From the NCBI RefSeq assembly GCF_958450345.1, contig NC_088780.1:66115533-66179532 (forward strand): a DNA stretch of 64,000 nt, read 5' to 3'. Origin of the DNA: Calliphora vicina (taxonomy: Eukaryota; Arthropoda; Insecta; Diptera; Calliphoridae). Shown here in pieces: positions 10,146 through 21,311 of the stretch; the stretch's first letter is position 1; every line of letters begins with the position of its first letter. A program made the translations under genes and the position numbers. The notes under the pieces were generated by a model. It saw only the letters and a list, made by a program, of their open reading frames with translations, was not told the origin of the DNA and made no database searches.

Positions 10146-10309
10146 TGTAGATGTGTTTATTTAAAAAATTAAAATCCAATTAAATTTATTTTAAAAATCA
10201 AAAAACAAAAAGTCAAAGCAAAATCAATGAAAACTTAATTATTTTAAAATAAAAAATTCAAAGTATTATTATATATAGTATCACCACACTATTTCCTATT
10301 TTATTATCA
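10146..10309 (-). repeat. gypsy 5' LTR (about 164 bp)
   Basis: Bounded on the minus strand by TGATAATAA at the 5' side and CATCTACA next to the primer site. The outer border is placed where similarity to the Harbinger copy at 20.3-20.4 kb resumes (CAGTGAAATT). No partner 3' LTR exists in the window, so LTR identity cannot be checked here. Confidence 0.55.
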
Positions 10310-10520
10310 GTGAAATTTATTTAAATGTTTCAAAACAAGCAAAATATACAAACTTTTTGTAAAAAATTATGGTTAAGGTGGCACAAGGCTCACGGAAAAT
10401 GAACGACTTTTTCAAGAAAGACTTTGTCTGAATGGCTTATACGCCATTTTGTTAGCCCCATTACGTATTTTCATCGTGTCGAATTTCAAAAAAAATTTCA
10501 ATTAGTTTTCGAGATATTCA
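10310..10520 (-). mobile_element. PIF/Harbinger 5' region, second part (copy 1)
   Basis: This is the reverse complement of about 20170..20390. Shared landmarks are GGTGGCACAAGGCTCACGG (10379) and TTTTCGAGATATTCAG (10507). The similarity stops at about 10520, which may mark the end of the element. Together with 6841..7250 it is one Harbinger fragment interrupted by the gypsy element. Confidence 0.7.
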
Positions 10521-11145
10521 GTTTATTTTACAAGAGCTGTACGTGCTCTTGAAAAACTCCTAAATTCCAAATTTCAGTCATATCGGTCCAAAGCTTTGGC
10601 TGAAATTAATTATGGCCTAAAAAGTAGGTCAACATACCTACTGTGCAATGTTGCAAACTCTGAAACAAAGGGTTTATTTAGAAAATACATTAGAAACTTC
10701 TTCTAGTTGATAGTGTTATAAATTGGAATTGTAATCGTGCAAATCTTTGGGGAGATATTCTATTTGGTACTGTATCTGACTTCTAAAAAACATTTTAGAA
10801 GTCATTCTTGAAGGGGTTTTGTTTAAAAACATCATCACTACATTAAGTGAGTGGCAATCATCTACTTACACAAATGTTTCCGGATGCATAAAATTTAAAA
10901 TTCAGCTTTTCGATACATCGAATAAAAAACATCGATGTATCGATTAACATCGTATGATACGATACATCGACATTTAAACGATGTATCGCAACCAAAACAT
11001 CGATTAACATCGAACAGCTCTAATCTGGTAATATCGCTATAATATAAAGTAAGTAAAGTAATGTGGTATCTTTAATATCATCACAGCCTTCAAACTGTCA
11101 AACTTTATATAGAGATTACCGTCTTTACGCTATTTGATATTTCCT
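10521..11145. repeat. Unassigned DNA with CATCGATGTATCG palindromic cluster (10905-11025)
   Basis: No gene seen. Between about 10905 and 11025 the words GATACATCG, ACATCGATGTATCGATT and CGATGTATCG recur in both orientations. The cluster can fold on itself and probably marks the end of another foldback-type element. The rest is unassigned. Confidence 0.45.
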
Positions 11146-11147
11146 TA

Positions 11148-11580
11148 ACTGGCCTACCTAAACAAAAGCGTAAGACGGAACGTTTTTTTTCGCTTAGCTT
11201 TAACGATGAAATGTCATACCTAAACAACAGCGGCAACGCTACGTCAAACAATAAAAACAGGGTTATCAAAAAAAAATAAAAATAAATATAACAACCCTGA
11301 TTATTTAGACAATAACCATATTTCTTATAATATAAAATATATAAATATAAAAGAAAATAATTTATGTATACTATTTCAAATATTTACACTTACTCCATTT
11401 TCTAATAACAAATATATATTATTTTTTGCTTATTTGTTTCTCCTTCTTTATTTGTTTACATTTGTTGTGTTTTGCAACTAACTTCACTATTAAACGCGCT
11501 GTCAAAATTGGATTTTCCAATTGCAAAGCGTTGCCATAGCGTTGCCGCAGCGTTATTGTGGTATGCTACATACAAATTGT
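11148..11580. mobile_element. Possible MITE with imperfect inverted ends
   Basis: A left block ACCTAAACAACAGCGGCAACGC (shown by its core AGCGGCAACGCTA at about 11231) is opposed by an inverted block near 11530-11570 (complement of GCGTTGCCGCAGCGTTATTG). The interior is AT-rich with no open frame. The borders are soft, because I could not find a clear target duplication. Confidence 0.35.
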
Positions 11581-11624
11581 ATGGGCATGAGAATTTTTGA
11601 CATGAGAATTTTTGACAAAAACAA

Positions 11625-12421
11625 TTTTAGTTAGTTTTTCCGTAGGAACGTATCAGCTGTTTTTGAAATAAGAACCAAAAAACCAACTTGGTGATTTTGT
11701 TACTATTTTTAGTGTTTTTTTGTATTTAGACCATCAGCATATTATTGTGAACATTTTTATAAATACACTAGCAGTCCCGTCAAACGATGTTCTGCATTGC
11801 TCACACACAGTTTGAAGACTCCTACTATAATAGTACTCCAGATATGCAATAATAAATTTTTATTTCGTATGGGAGGTGCCACGCCCATTGTACCTATATA
11901 GGTCAATTGTGAATCTAAACCATCCAGGGACCCACTCAAACCCACACACAAAAATTCATCGAAATCGGCCCAGCCGTTAAGGAGGAGTTCAGTTACTAAC
12001 ACACGTACAGAAGAATTATATATATAAAGAATATGTATGCATATTGTTTGTTAATGAATTTATTTGCAAGATTTTATTTAAACTAAATTTTTTTAAATAC
12101 ATTAGTACAAATTTATATGTATATATTTTATAAAATATTCAATGTTTTTTTGAAAATATATATTTATATTTACAAAATAAATATTTCCCTGTCAAAAAAT
12201 GTTGGCACCACTGATTTCATATTGTTAGCATTTTGGTCTGTATATGATATCAGCTGTTTTAGCTGTCACTTAACGTTGCGGACAAGATTCTGTTTTCAAC
12301 AGATTCATCCGCAACAGAACGGCAACCTTACAGAAAAACTAACGACATATACAACTTCCCATAAGCTAAAAACAAAACAGCTGATTCGTTACGGAACGAA
12401 ACGTACAAACTAATTAGGCCT
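11625..12421 (-). mobile_element. Harbinger-type MITE (copy 1), with a nested insertion at about 11764..12035
   Basis: The right end AGGCCTAATTAGTTTGTACG (minus strand) is followed by TAA at 12422-12424. The sequence matches the complete copy at 62190..62756, including AACAGCTGATATCATAT and the CCGCAACGTTAAGTGACAGC block. The match breaks at about 12035 and resumes at about 11763. The intervening segment carries ATCGGCCCAGCCGTTAAGG, a phrase common at the 3' ends of interspersed insect retroposons. The left end of the MITE is missing. Confidence 0.7.
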
Positions 12422-12424
12422 TAA

Positions 12425-13030
12425 AACATTCGTCTTCCGATAATATAGTTATCAATTATTCGACTATTAAAAATCGGTTTTCGAATAATTCAAAAAGAGT
12501 AATTTTTAAAAACCGGGTTTTGTTTTTTAACCTTGTTTTAGAATTTATGAATTGAGGTATAAATTAAGCTTAAATAATTTTTTTTATTAAAACATTATTT
12601 ACAAAAATTGGTTAAAAAAAGTTAAAGTTATTAAAAATTCCCCAGACCATTAACGTGATTCAGGCCACTTGAACAAGAAATTTTGAAATAAAATAACATA
12701 TTTTTCAAAATATTAAAATAAAAAGCAATTTTTACTTAAAATATATCCGTATTTACTTGTGTGAGTTTTTGTCCTTGTACAATACCGTTAATTTATTCGC
12801 AGGAATGGCCAACAAAATTAAATTTTTTTAACGGCAGTTTCATTTACAATAAAAGCACCAAAATGGAAATTAACTTTAATAGCACTTGGAGTCCAAATTT
12901 TAAAATCACGTAAAACACAGTCAAATTGAGGGACATTCTGATCCCAAGTGTTCTTAAAGGTTAATTTCCATTTTTGCACTGTTGGACTAATGATGGACTA
13001 TATGTTATATTTTTTCTATAAATTTTTGTT
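12425..13030. other. Spacer, nothing recognised
   Basis: AT-rich DNA. Around 12455-12530 there are TTCGAATAATTC and AAACCGGGTTTT words that could be a relic of the CCGGTT-rich foldback families. No coding similarity seen. Confidence 0.35.
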
Positions 13031-13036
13031 ATAAAA

Positions 13037-13387
13037 TTGGCACAAAAATGTATAACATTTCGCTATAATTCCTTTAGAAATTCCAAATATCAGTCAGCAT
13101 TTGATTTTCAAAGTGTTAAAACGTTGTGCGCGAAGTTTTTTAAATCGCTATTTTCTAATTTTATCGCTTGTCACATTTGCAAAGCTAAACTGCATTATAT
13201 TTGTGCTAATATTAATGATAAACATATTAATTTATTAAATGATAATTTAAATGTTGTATTTAATTGCAATGATTGCCTTAGTGCCATGGTAGGCGTTCAT
13301 ATTGTTCAGGTTACGATGATTTTCGTCAAACAACCCGAATGTGAACAAAAGAGCGTAAAAATAAACACAATTCATTCAGTTTCTTGA
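13037..13387 (+). pseudogene. LINE C ORF1 remnant with PHD-like zinc finger
   Basis: The translation includes ACHICKAKLHYICANI and later NCNDCLSAM, spacing Cys and His residues like a PHD/treble-clef zinc finger (C-x2-C, H-x2-C, C-x2-C). Such fingers occur in ORF1 proteins of several LINE clades. The frame closes soon afterwards. Further ORF1-like Asn/Ile-rich coding may continue to about 14170 in other frames. Confidence 0.5.
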
Positions 13388-14279
13388 TGTTGTTGTGGAT
13401 ATTTTATTTTTTACCCAAAAGAGCACACAAATTAAATACCTCTTTTTGCCTACCAATGCCTTAGTGTATCAGCAGAAATGCTTTTTCTATTTCTTCATTG
13501 TATAAAGATTTAAGAGAATTAAAAAAAACAATAGTCTCAAAAATTAGTCATGATATACAAGAATTAAATACTGAGTTCAATAAACTTTCAAAAAGCCTTG
13601 AAAACAAATTAATAATGATATTGTGAATAAAAACAATGCTGTTCAACGGACACATGCAGAAGTTATTGCTGGCTCTTCAATTATTAATAATATAAAGTGC
13701 ACTATTACTAATGATGATGAATGCTTCTTCTATAACTTCAAATCCAACTCTGGCTTCAGAAGTAAGGTCAAACATGTATGATGCAGATTACCAACAAAAT
13801 GAATGGATGAATGTTCGTAGGCGTAGACGAAGAAATCGTATCATTGCTGTTGAAGAAAATAATTCAAATGATCTTGATGTTATTGTAAAAAAGAAATATT
13901 GACACATCTCTTCTTTCAAACCATCTGTTACAAAAGAACAAATTATAAACTTTATTGAAAAACTTACAGAGATTAACAAAAATCACCTTGAGTGTACGAG
14001 GCTAGTTAAAATAGATGTAGATGAAAAAACTTTAATGCATGTAAATTTTAAAATTGGTGTTACGCCTTGTTTTTACAATGAAATTATTAAACCTACTCTA
14101 TGGCCAATGAATATAAAAATTAGACCATTCATTTTTTTTCCAAGGAAACCAGTGGAGTTGCCAAGTGCAATTTAACAAATTTATTTAGTTTAAAGATTTA
14201 TTTTCAAAATGTTTCGGTAATGCGCACAAAAAATAAAAGCCTTTTTGATTTCTCTTCACAATGATGCTACGATATTTTC

Positions 14280-15025
14280 GTGATTATTGAAACTTGGCTA
14301 AATGTTGAATTTTTTGATTCTGAGTATTTTAATTTAAATTTGTATCATGTGTATCGTAAAGATAGATGTTATGAAAGAACTGGTGTTAAAAGAGGCGGTG
14401 TTATATTAATTGCCGTAAGAAAAGAATTCAATTCATATATATGTACATATATTATTGTTGATGAGTTATTGGATCAGCTATTTGCACTTATTCCCTCTCC
14501 AGATGGTTTAATTTGCCTTAGTTGTTCCTATATTCCGCCTGCTTCTCATGTAAATAATATTTTATATCTTCATGAGAAAATGGGTTTAAATACTCGATTC
14601 TTATTTTTTTTTATAATTTAAATAATTTAGTCTGGGTTAATATTAATAATGAATTAACTCCTTATAATGCAAATAAGGATTATGAAATTAATCTTATCGA
14701 TTCATTTTTTGATATGGATCTTATTCAAATAAATAATATCTTTAATAAATTAAATAAAATCTTGGATCTGATATTTGTACAGTCTTCCTTTAAAACAAAA
14801 ATGTATGAATGTTTAATACCATTTTCTTCCCCAAATGTTCATCATAATGCCATCATTTTAGAGTTAGATGCTATGAAGTTCATTAAATGTACAAAATATT
14901 TAATTCCTAAAAAATATGATCATAAAAATTGTAATTTTGATACATTAAACTGTGTCTTGCTTAATGTTGATTGGACAAATTTGTTCTATCAGAAATCTAC
15001 TAATATATCTTATGATATTTTTTAA
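14280..15025 (+). pseudogene. LINE C endonuclease remnant
   Basis: Fragments match the apurinic-like endonuclease of LINE ORF2. IIETWLN stands for the ETWL catalytic-Glu region, RGGVILIAV for the GG(V/I) strand, SCSYIPP for the YNPP region and DLIFVQ for the DL(V/I) block. The second piece (14714..15025) covers NKLNKILDLIFVQS onwards and ends at a stop. Frames change between the pieces, so no intact enzyme is encoded. Confidence 0.65.
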
Positions 15026-15329
15026 ATACATTTTTGAATATTTGTGATCAATATATTCCTTATAAAACTTATTTCTCATCTAGTCGTCCTTGGTACACAA
15101 AAGGTTTACGAATATTAAAAAATTAAAGAAATAAATTGCATAAACGCTATATATCGTCGGGTTCGAATGAAATTCTTCGACAATTAAACCAATGTGCTAA
15201 AGAATTTAATTTTCTTAATAAATTTCTAAACAATATATAATTAACACTGAAAATAATATAAAGTCTAATCCTAATTATTTTTGGTCTTTTATACGCTCTA
15301 AAAAGAGATCAACGGATATTCCTTCTTCT

Positions 15330-15872
15330 ATGATTTATGAAAATGATTCTTCAGAAAACCCTCAAACGATTGTTAACTTTTTTGCAAAATTTTTCAAGTC
15401 AAATTTCGATTCTTCTGTTCCTAATATATTCTTTAATGAAAACATAATATCTGATTATTTAAATTTGGGTCATATTATATTTTGTGAGGCAGATATTTTA
15501 GATGCAATCTCTCGTTAAAAAAACTCATTCAAATCTGATACTGATGGTTTGAGTGCTTTTTTAGTAAAAAAATTTTCTCAATCGATAGTATATCCAATTT
15601 TGCAAATTTTTAATAAATCCTTATCTGAGGGAGTGTTTGCAAACCGTTGGAAATTAACTTTAATAACTCCTATACATAAATCTGGAAATAAAGCTATCGT
15701 TTCCAATTATAGATCTATTTCTAAATTGTCTACTGTATCCACAATTTTTGAATATGCAATTTTTGACATTTTATATTTTGCTACAAAATCTCTTATAATT
15801 CCTCAACAACATGGGACTCGCAATAATATATCTACCATTTATAATTTTTTTTTTAATAATTATATAGTGTAA
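15330..15872 (+). pseudogene. LINE C reverse transcriptase, N-terminal part
   Basis: Two frames give NPQTIVNFFAKFFKSNF and then SIVYPILQIFNKSLSEGVF, WKLTLITPIHKSGNK and VSNYRSISKLSTVSTIFE. These are the fingers-region motifs of a LINE RT (the P.HKSG and NYR.IS blocks). The catalytic (F/Y)xDD block should follow but is missing. The element breaks off here, before the piggyBac-like insertion. Confidence 0.7.
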
Positions 15873-15880
15873 GGGGTTGG

Positions 15881-16113
15881 CTACAAATATAAAAATAAAA
15901 TTTCATGCCCACTCCAATCCCCCCTTTTATAATAGGGGTGAAGAAAAAACATCAATTTTGGCATAATTTTAAAAACTTAAAACTATGTATAAAATTCAAA
16001 AAAATAAAAAATGTGTGAATGTAGTTCAATTGAAAAACGATTCAACTATTAACAACAGCAAACAAATATTTTAGTTTTTCACTGGTATTTTTGTAATTTG
16101 AATTCAAAATGGA
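15881..16113. other. Unassigned insert between LINE C and piggyBac-like element
   Basis: AT-rich 230 bp that matches neither the LINE frame nor the piggyBac ends. Nothing recognised. Confidence 0.35.
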
Positions 16114-17691
16114 GTGTTCGATTTGTCGAACACTGGGCACTATATAGCACTTTTGTTTTTGTTCAGAAGATGTTGCGTACTGCCATATTGTAACTAATTC
16201 ACTAGTTTGAATTAACAGAAATATAGTTATTATTTGGTCTATTTTTTGATTATAAGGATTTAGATATGATAATCGAGGAAACAAATCGCTACGCTCAGCA
16301 GCCGAATTCTAATTTTGTTTTAGACAAAACTATGTTACAACGATTCCTAGGCATTTGGTATTGTCTGCATATCACACTGTGCCTGCTGCTCCCGATTATT
16401 CGTCAAATCACCCTGCATTAAGCGTTGCTGCTGTGAAGTTATGTATGCCAAGAAATAAGTTCTTGGACATTAAAAAATTTATTCACTTCAGCAACAACTT
16501 CAATTTAGACAAGAACGACAAAATGGCAAAGATATTGTACAATTCTCTCGAAATTATTTTTTTTATATTTATTTCATGTACGAGATAATCAACAAAAAGT
16601 TTATGCAATTCGGAATTTGGGAGGATGAAACCATATTTTGGGCGACATTATTGCAAAATGTTTTTACGTGGTAAACCAATTCATTTCATCTATACACTAT
16701 GGTGCCTCTGATCGGCAAATAGACACTGCATACCCTATGCTGGATCGGCAGACAGCTACATCAAAGCAGTTGGCTTAGGAGCCAATATAGTTCTGCGCTT
16801 GTTAGATAATATAGAATTTGCAGACAGGCATACCGTGTATTTTGACAACTTTTTTACTTCCTACTACCTCATGTGCCTACTGACTGAGATATAATCTGGG
16901 GAGCTGTGCTTAAAACCGTAAAAAGTTTGGAAAGAGTTTGGATAATGATTTCCAGTTTGACAGCAACAAAAAATTTTAAATTTGCCGCTGGCAGGACAAT
17001 AAAGATGTTACAGTGGCCACTAATTTTAATCTGCTCTATCCCACTGTAAAGAAATAGAAAAAAGGAAAAAAAATAGTGATGGTATAATAGAACACTTTCG
17101 CTTTGTAAATTATAACTAACCCCTACTATTGAAAAACAAAAACAAAGGAATTGGAAGAGTGGATTTGCATGACAATGCTGTACAAATTTATAGTGTTGCA
17201 CTTCGAGCAAAGAAGTGGTATTTATTTATTTATCTCTACTCTAAAATCTTCGTTGGTAAAAGCTTGAAAACTGGACTGTTTCCGTCGTCGTTACGAAAAC
17301 AAAAGTATTAAATCTCAAAAAGAATTTCGAGTAGAACTTGCGGATTCTTTATAGGTGAAACAGCAATATATTGATTCAACAGAGACAGAGCCAGAGAGAC
17401 TTACAAAAATAGTCTTCCTATAACAAAAAGAAAGCATCTTATAGTTTAAATAGAGCAAAATAAGAAATGGAGATGTCATAAACTAAGCACTTTGTTATGC
17501 ATAAAGTGCAATATTGCGCTTCATAAACATTGTTTTGAAGCATTTCATAAATGGCTTGTTCTATTTTTCTTTTAATAAATAATATGAATTGATTTGAGTT
17601 TATAAAAAACGTGGTTTTTTCTTATTTACATTATATGGGAACTATATAACAAAAATGCTAAATAGTGCCCAATGTTCGATTAATCGAACAC
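16114..17691 (+). mobile_element. piggyBac-like DNA transposon, degenerate
   Basis: The left end starts GTGTTCGATTTGTCGAACAC and is followed by TGGGCACTAT. The right end is the inverted match GTGTTCGATTAATCGAACAT then TGGGCACTAT. The first 14-15 bases of each end are themselves palindromic. Between the ends is a broken piggyBac-family transposase. I do not see the TTAA duplication expected of piggyBac at the outer borders. Either the borders have drifted or the true tips lie slightly outside. The element is about 1.58 kb, shorter than the usual 2.2-2.5 kb. Confidence 0.75.
16290..17310 (+). pseudogene. piggyBac-family transposase pseudogene
   Basis: The fragments fall in family order: PALSVAAVKLCMPRNKFLDI, FIHFSNNFNLDKNDKMAK, then in other frames FMQFGIWEDE, CKMFLRGKPIHF, VGLGANIVLRLLDN, HTVYFDNFFTSYYLMCLL. 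Further downstream is KNKGIGRVDLHDNAV, matching the block with the last catalytic Asp in this family. Several frameshifts, stops and missing pieces (including much of the first DDD-loop region) make it non-functional. Confidence 0.75.
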
Positions 17692-18890
17692 CATTTTTCT
17701 CAAAAACAAGAAATTTGAAAAAAATTTGGACTTCATATTCGTGTTTTCTAATCCCAAATTATCAAAAAACTACCAAGTTTTATAAAGTTAATCGACAAAA
17801 AAAATCCTTGGGACGATATGGGTTAAGGATTTGGGCATATTATTTGACTCTAAATTGACCTTTAAATCACATTTAGATTATATAATTCCTAAAGCTTATT
17901 CCACACTTGCGTTTCTAATAAGAAATTGTACTGACTTTTATGATCTTTACACATTTAAATTGTTATTTTCGTTATTTGTAAGATCTAAATTAGAATATGG
18001 TGCCGTCATTTGGAGTCCGTTATGCGTCAGTCATATTGCTCGCATAGATAAAATTCAAAGAAAATTTATTCGTTATGCATTGCCTCATTTAAATTTTATA
18101 TATCCGCACCCATCCTATAAATCCCGTTGCTTACATCTTGGTATGATATCTTTGGAAAAGAGACGTAAAATTCAGTCAATGCTTTTCGTTTTTGACTTGA
18201 TTAATGGATATATTGATTGTCCAGATCTTTTAGAACAAATACCATTTTATGTTCCAGGTCCAGCTTATTCCACACTTGCGTTTCTAATAAGAAATTGTAC
18301 TGACTTTTATGATCCTTACACATTTAAATTGTTATTTTCGTTATTTGTAAGATCTAAATTAGAATATGGTGCCGTCATTTGGAGTCCGTTATGCGTCAGT
18401 CATATTGCTCGCATAGATAAAATTCAAAGAAAATTTATTCGTTATGCATTGCCTCATTTAAATTTTATATATCCGCACCCATCCTATAAATCCCGTTGCT
18501 TACATCTTGGTATGATATCTTTGGAAAAGAGACGTAAAATTCAGTCAATGCTTTTCGTTTTTGACTTGATTAATGGATATATTGATTGTCCAGATCTTTT
18601 AGAACAAATACCATTTAAGTTCCAGGCAGATTATCAATCCGGCATAGAAATTTGTTTTATATAAGTTTACATCACAGAAATTATGCATTAAATAGTCCAT
18701 TAATAAGATCATTAAATTTCTTCAATATTTTAAATAATAATTATACCTTAGATTTTAATGTATCAAAAACAAATTTTAAAAATTTTTTGTTACAATATTT
18801 GAATTAATATTTTAAGTTTTCTCTATAAATGTATACTTATATTTTTTTTGTATATAAGATAAATAAAATAAAAGATTTTGTAATAAATCT
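17692..18890 (+). mobile_element. LINE C, 3' part with 3' end
   Basis: The reverse transcriptase C-terminal region resumes after the piggyBac-like insert and ends with a stop at 18662. An AT-rich 3' tail with AATAAAATAAAAG lies at about 18860. Non-coding DNA and a different repeat follow from about 18890. Confidence 0.7.
17831..18664 (+). pseudogene. LINE C RT C-terminal domain with an in-frame 369-bp tandem duplication
   Basis: The frame starts at LGILFDSKLTFKSHLDYI, the primer-grip/thumb region after the catalytic motifs. It continues with AYSTLAFLIRNCTDFYD, FVRSKLEYGAVIWSP and IDKIQRKFIRYALPHLNF, a typical LINE C-terminal block. A 123-codon unit starting at 17894 is repeated from 18263. 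The two copies differ at only a handful of bases, for example Leu versus Pro in FYD(L/P)YTF. No LINE clade is known to carry this repetition, so it is a local duplication in this copy. Confidence 0.8.
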
Positions 18891-20165
18891 ATATATATAA
18901 AATACAAAAAATGTTTCTACCTATGTCCGTTATAGACTCTGAGACCATCCAACAGATTAGCTCCAAACTGGTATCATTGGAAAGGAAATTTTCTGAATAT
19001 AGTTTTAGACACCTAAAATACAACATTAGGTCCATTCGGTGCTTTCGTAAATAAGATTTTCGATTTTCTCATACAAACATTTTTCATCTATATATATAAA
19101 AATGGATGTATGTTCCCAATGAACTCAAAAACGGCTGGACCAATTTTAACGAAATTTTCAGGGAATCTTCAGAATAGCCCAGCGGGTAACACTGTATAAC
19201 CAGATTTTTAATATTCGGTCTGTGGGCGGAGGGGCGTGTAAAAATCCAATTTTTACATTATACCGCTAATGCAATATCTATATACAGTGGTGGCCAGGAA
19301 TTTAAGACAAAAATTGTTTGCTAAATTCCATGTAATTGTCAATTATTTTTTCAAATATTTCCACAAATATGTATGCATGAGGACTGTTTTAACACACAAG
19401 TGTGTTTTATTCGACTGTGTCAATTCATACATATTCACCACGAAGTCATAAAATTTTTCGACAACTTGACAAAATTTTTTTTTTTTTTAAAAAACATATT
19501 TTCTCACATTTATATCATTATAATTTTATTATTATAAAATATTCTTACCAAATTTCGTATTTTTAGTTTCATTAGTTTCGGTCATATCATGTTAACAGCG
19601 GATGTTCGATGAGGTGGGTCAACGTATTTCCACATATCTTTGTCCATATATGTTTTACCGATTTTTCCAAACATTTTTCAGAAACTAGAAACATTAATAA
19701 TAAATTTCATACCCTTAGAGGTCCATTTATTTTGGCTCTATCGCACTTAAAATTCAGTTGATGAAAAAAATTCAAGTATTTGTCTTAAATTGGTGGCCAC
19801 CACTGTATATAATAAAAATGGAAGTTTGCATGTGGGTATGTATGTATGTTCCGAATGAACTCAAAAACGGCTGGACCGATTTTGATGAAATTTTCGGGGA
19901 ATCTTCAGAATAGTCTAGCGGGTAGCACTGTAAGGTCAGATTTTTGATTTTCGGTCTGTGGGCGGAGGGGCGTGGCATTGTCAAATTTTTACATTATACC
20001 GCTAATGCCATCTATGTATATAAAAAACGGCTCTACCGATTTTGATGAAATTTTCAGGGAAGCTTCAGAAAAGCACAGCGGTTATCACTGTACAGACAGA
20101 TTTTTTATATTAGGTGTGTGGGCGGAGGGGTGTGTAAAAATCCAATTTTTATATTATACCGCTAA
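18891..20165 (+). repeat. Interspersed repeat, three related copies of a CGGCTGGACCGATTTTGATG-type sequence
   Basis: The phrase AACTCAAAAACGGCTGGACC followed by GATTTTGATGAAATTTTC, GGGAATCTTCAGAATAG, GTGGGCGGAGGGGCGTG and TATACCGCTAATGC occurs at about 19120-19270, 19855-20010 and 20025-20165. All are in the same orientation. The first and second copies are separated by a nested MITE (19285..19805). This is a widespread type of insect repeat whose class I cannot settle. The small open frames across it are not genes. Confidence 0.65.
19285..19805. mobile_element. TA-flanked MITE (Tc1/mariner type)
   Basis: The left end CAGTGGTGGCCAGGAATTTA (continuing AGACAAA) and the inverted right end CAGTGGTGGCCACCAATTTA (continuing AGACAAA) are both bordered by TA (19283-19284 and 19806-19807). 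The 521-bp interior has no transposase. CAGTG ends with TA duplication are typical of Tc1-group elements. Confidence 0.8.
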
Positions 20166-20798
20166 AAAAAGTAAAAAAAACTGAATATCTCGAAAACTAA
20201 CCGATAAATTCGGCATCACGTATAAGCCATTCAGGCAAAATCATGCTTGAAAAAGAAATTTTCCGTGAGCCTTGTGCCACCTTAACGAACAATTTTTACA
20301 GAAAGTTTATACCTTATGCTTTAACGAAGTTAAATCTTGTTTTGAAACATTATTTAAATCAATTTCACTGAAATTGTAAACAGCATAGATTTTTTTCTTA
20401 TTAATTTTTTCACATTAAAAATTTCGCTATATTTTAAGCTGAGGCTGTCTGAAAGAAAATGATATAAATCAAAAACCGAAACGAAAAATAACAAAAAATA
20501 AATTCAGAATTATTTTATTAACAATGTTCATTGATGAAAAACACGGCAGTCCACGGCCAACATTATCAAAAGCCTATGCAAAGTTGATATTTATGGAAAA
20601 AGTCATTAATTTGAGGTTAAGTTAGAATTACATGTTTTGCTAACAAAAGCAATAACGTCCACCAAAATATTTCGTTTTTTTTAATTACATACTATCTCAT
20701 CTCTTTACCGCATTATGCAGGATTTCCTTCTATTTGTTTAATAACTGATACAAAAAACGTTTTAGTTCATATCAAAATAACACTTTTGTGCATAAACA

Positions 20799-21109
20799 AT
20801 GGATGAAAAAAGTGATGAAGGCGAACAAATGGGTAAATCTCCTATTACTTATAGAAAAATTCAGGGTAAGTATGTGAATATTCATATGCATATATTTACA
20901 TACCCACAATTTATTCGAGTTTGGTCTGATGGTGAAACCAAAAATCTCCTCGATATGTATGCAGAATATTTGCCAGAAATAGGGTCACTGAAAAAATTCA
21001 GAACCAAAAAGGATATGGGGGCCGAAATTGCCATAGAGTTTGATGAAAAAACTCCTAAGAAGTGCGAGAAAAGATACAAAACTGTACTAAGGAGGCTCAA
21101 AAAGAATTA
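20799..21109 (+). pseudogene. Harbinger Myb/SANT-like accessory protein, 5' exons
   Basis: ATG at 20799 opens MDEKSDEGEQMGKSPITYRK. A short intron 20866..20919 (donor GGTAAGTATG, acceptor ATTCGAG) joins it to VWSDGETKNLLDMYAEYL. The rest includes FRTKKDMGAEIAIEFDEKTP and CEKRYKTVLRRLKKN. The W..(E/G)....LL.LY pattern plus C..RYK is the Myb/SANT-like trihelix fold of Harbinger ORF1 proteins, which bind DNA and escort the transposase to the nucleus. The frame stops at 21107-21109. The 3' end of the protein lies beyond a jockey insertion. Confidence 0.7.
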
Positions 21110-21311
21110 ATGTTAATTATGAGGAGTTGAGTTGCCAGCAACCTGGTGTTCCCTAAAATACCGGAGGGTTGGAAGCACTTATGCACGCGCTTACCCAGAA
21201 TATTACCTCTCTTAATCTAAATATGACAAACTTTATGTCATCCATGCAAAACACAATACAAGAGCTTTTAAGAGCGCAGAACCAAATGATACAAATCCTC
21301 TTAACAAAAAA

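Larger units (their letters stand above)
7250..10309 (-). mobile_element. Ty3/gypsy retrotransposon (CsRn1-like), 3'-truncated
   Basis: A 5' LTR (about 10146..10309), a primer-binding site and gag, protease, reverse transcriptase, RNase H and the first integrase motif follow in order on the minus strand. The element stops at about 7250, just after the CxxC of the integrase zinc finger. The integrase core and the 3' LTR are therefore missing. It lies inside a PIF/Harbinger 5' region whose halves flank it. The gypsy assignment rests on domain order and motifs. The CsRn1-like label is inferred from protein style and the tRNA-Trp-like primer site. Confidence 0.8.
13031..15880 (+). mobile_element. 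Decayed non-LTR retrotransposon (LINE C), 5' and middle part
   Basis: The order is: an ORF1-like zinc-finger frame (13037..13270), a low-complexity gag remnant (13711..13902), an endonuclease remnant (14280..15025) and part of a reverse transcriptase (15330..15872). The 3' part of the same element resumes at 17692 after a piggyBac-like insertion. Many frameshifts and stops show that it is long dead. Confidence 0.75.
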
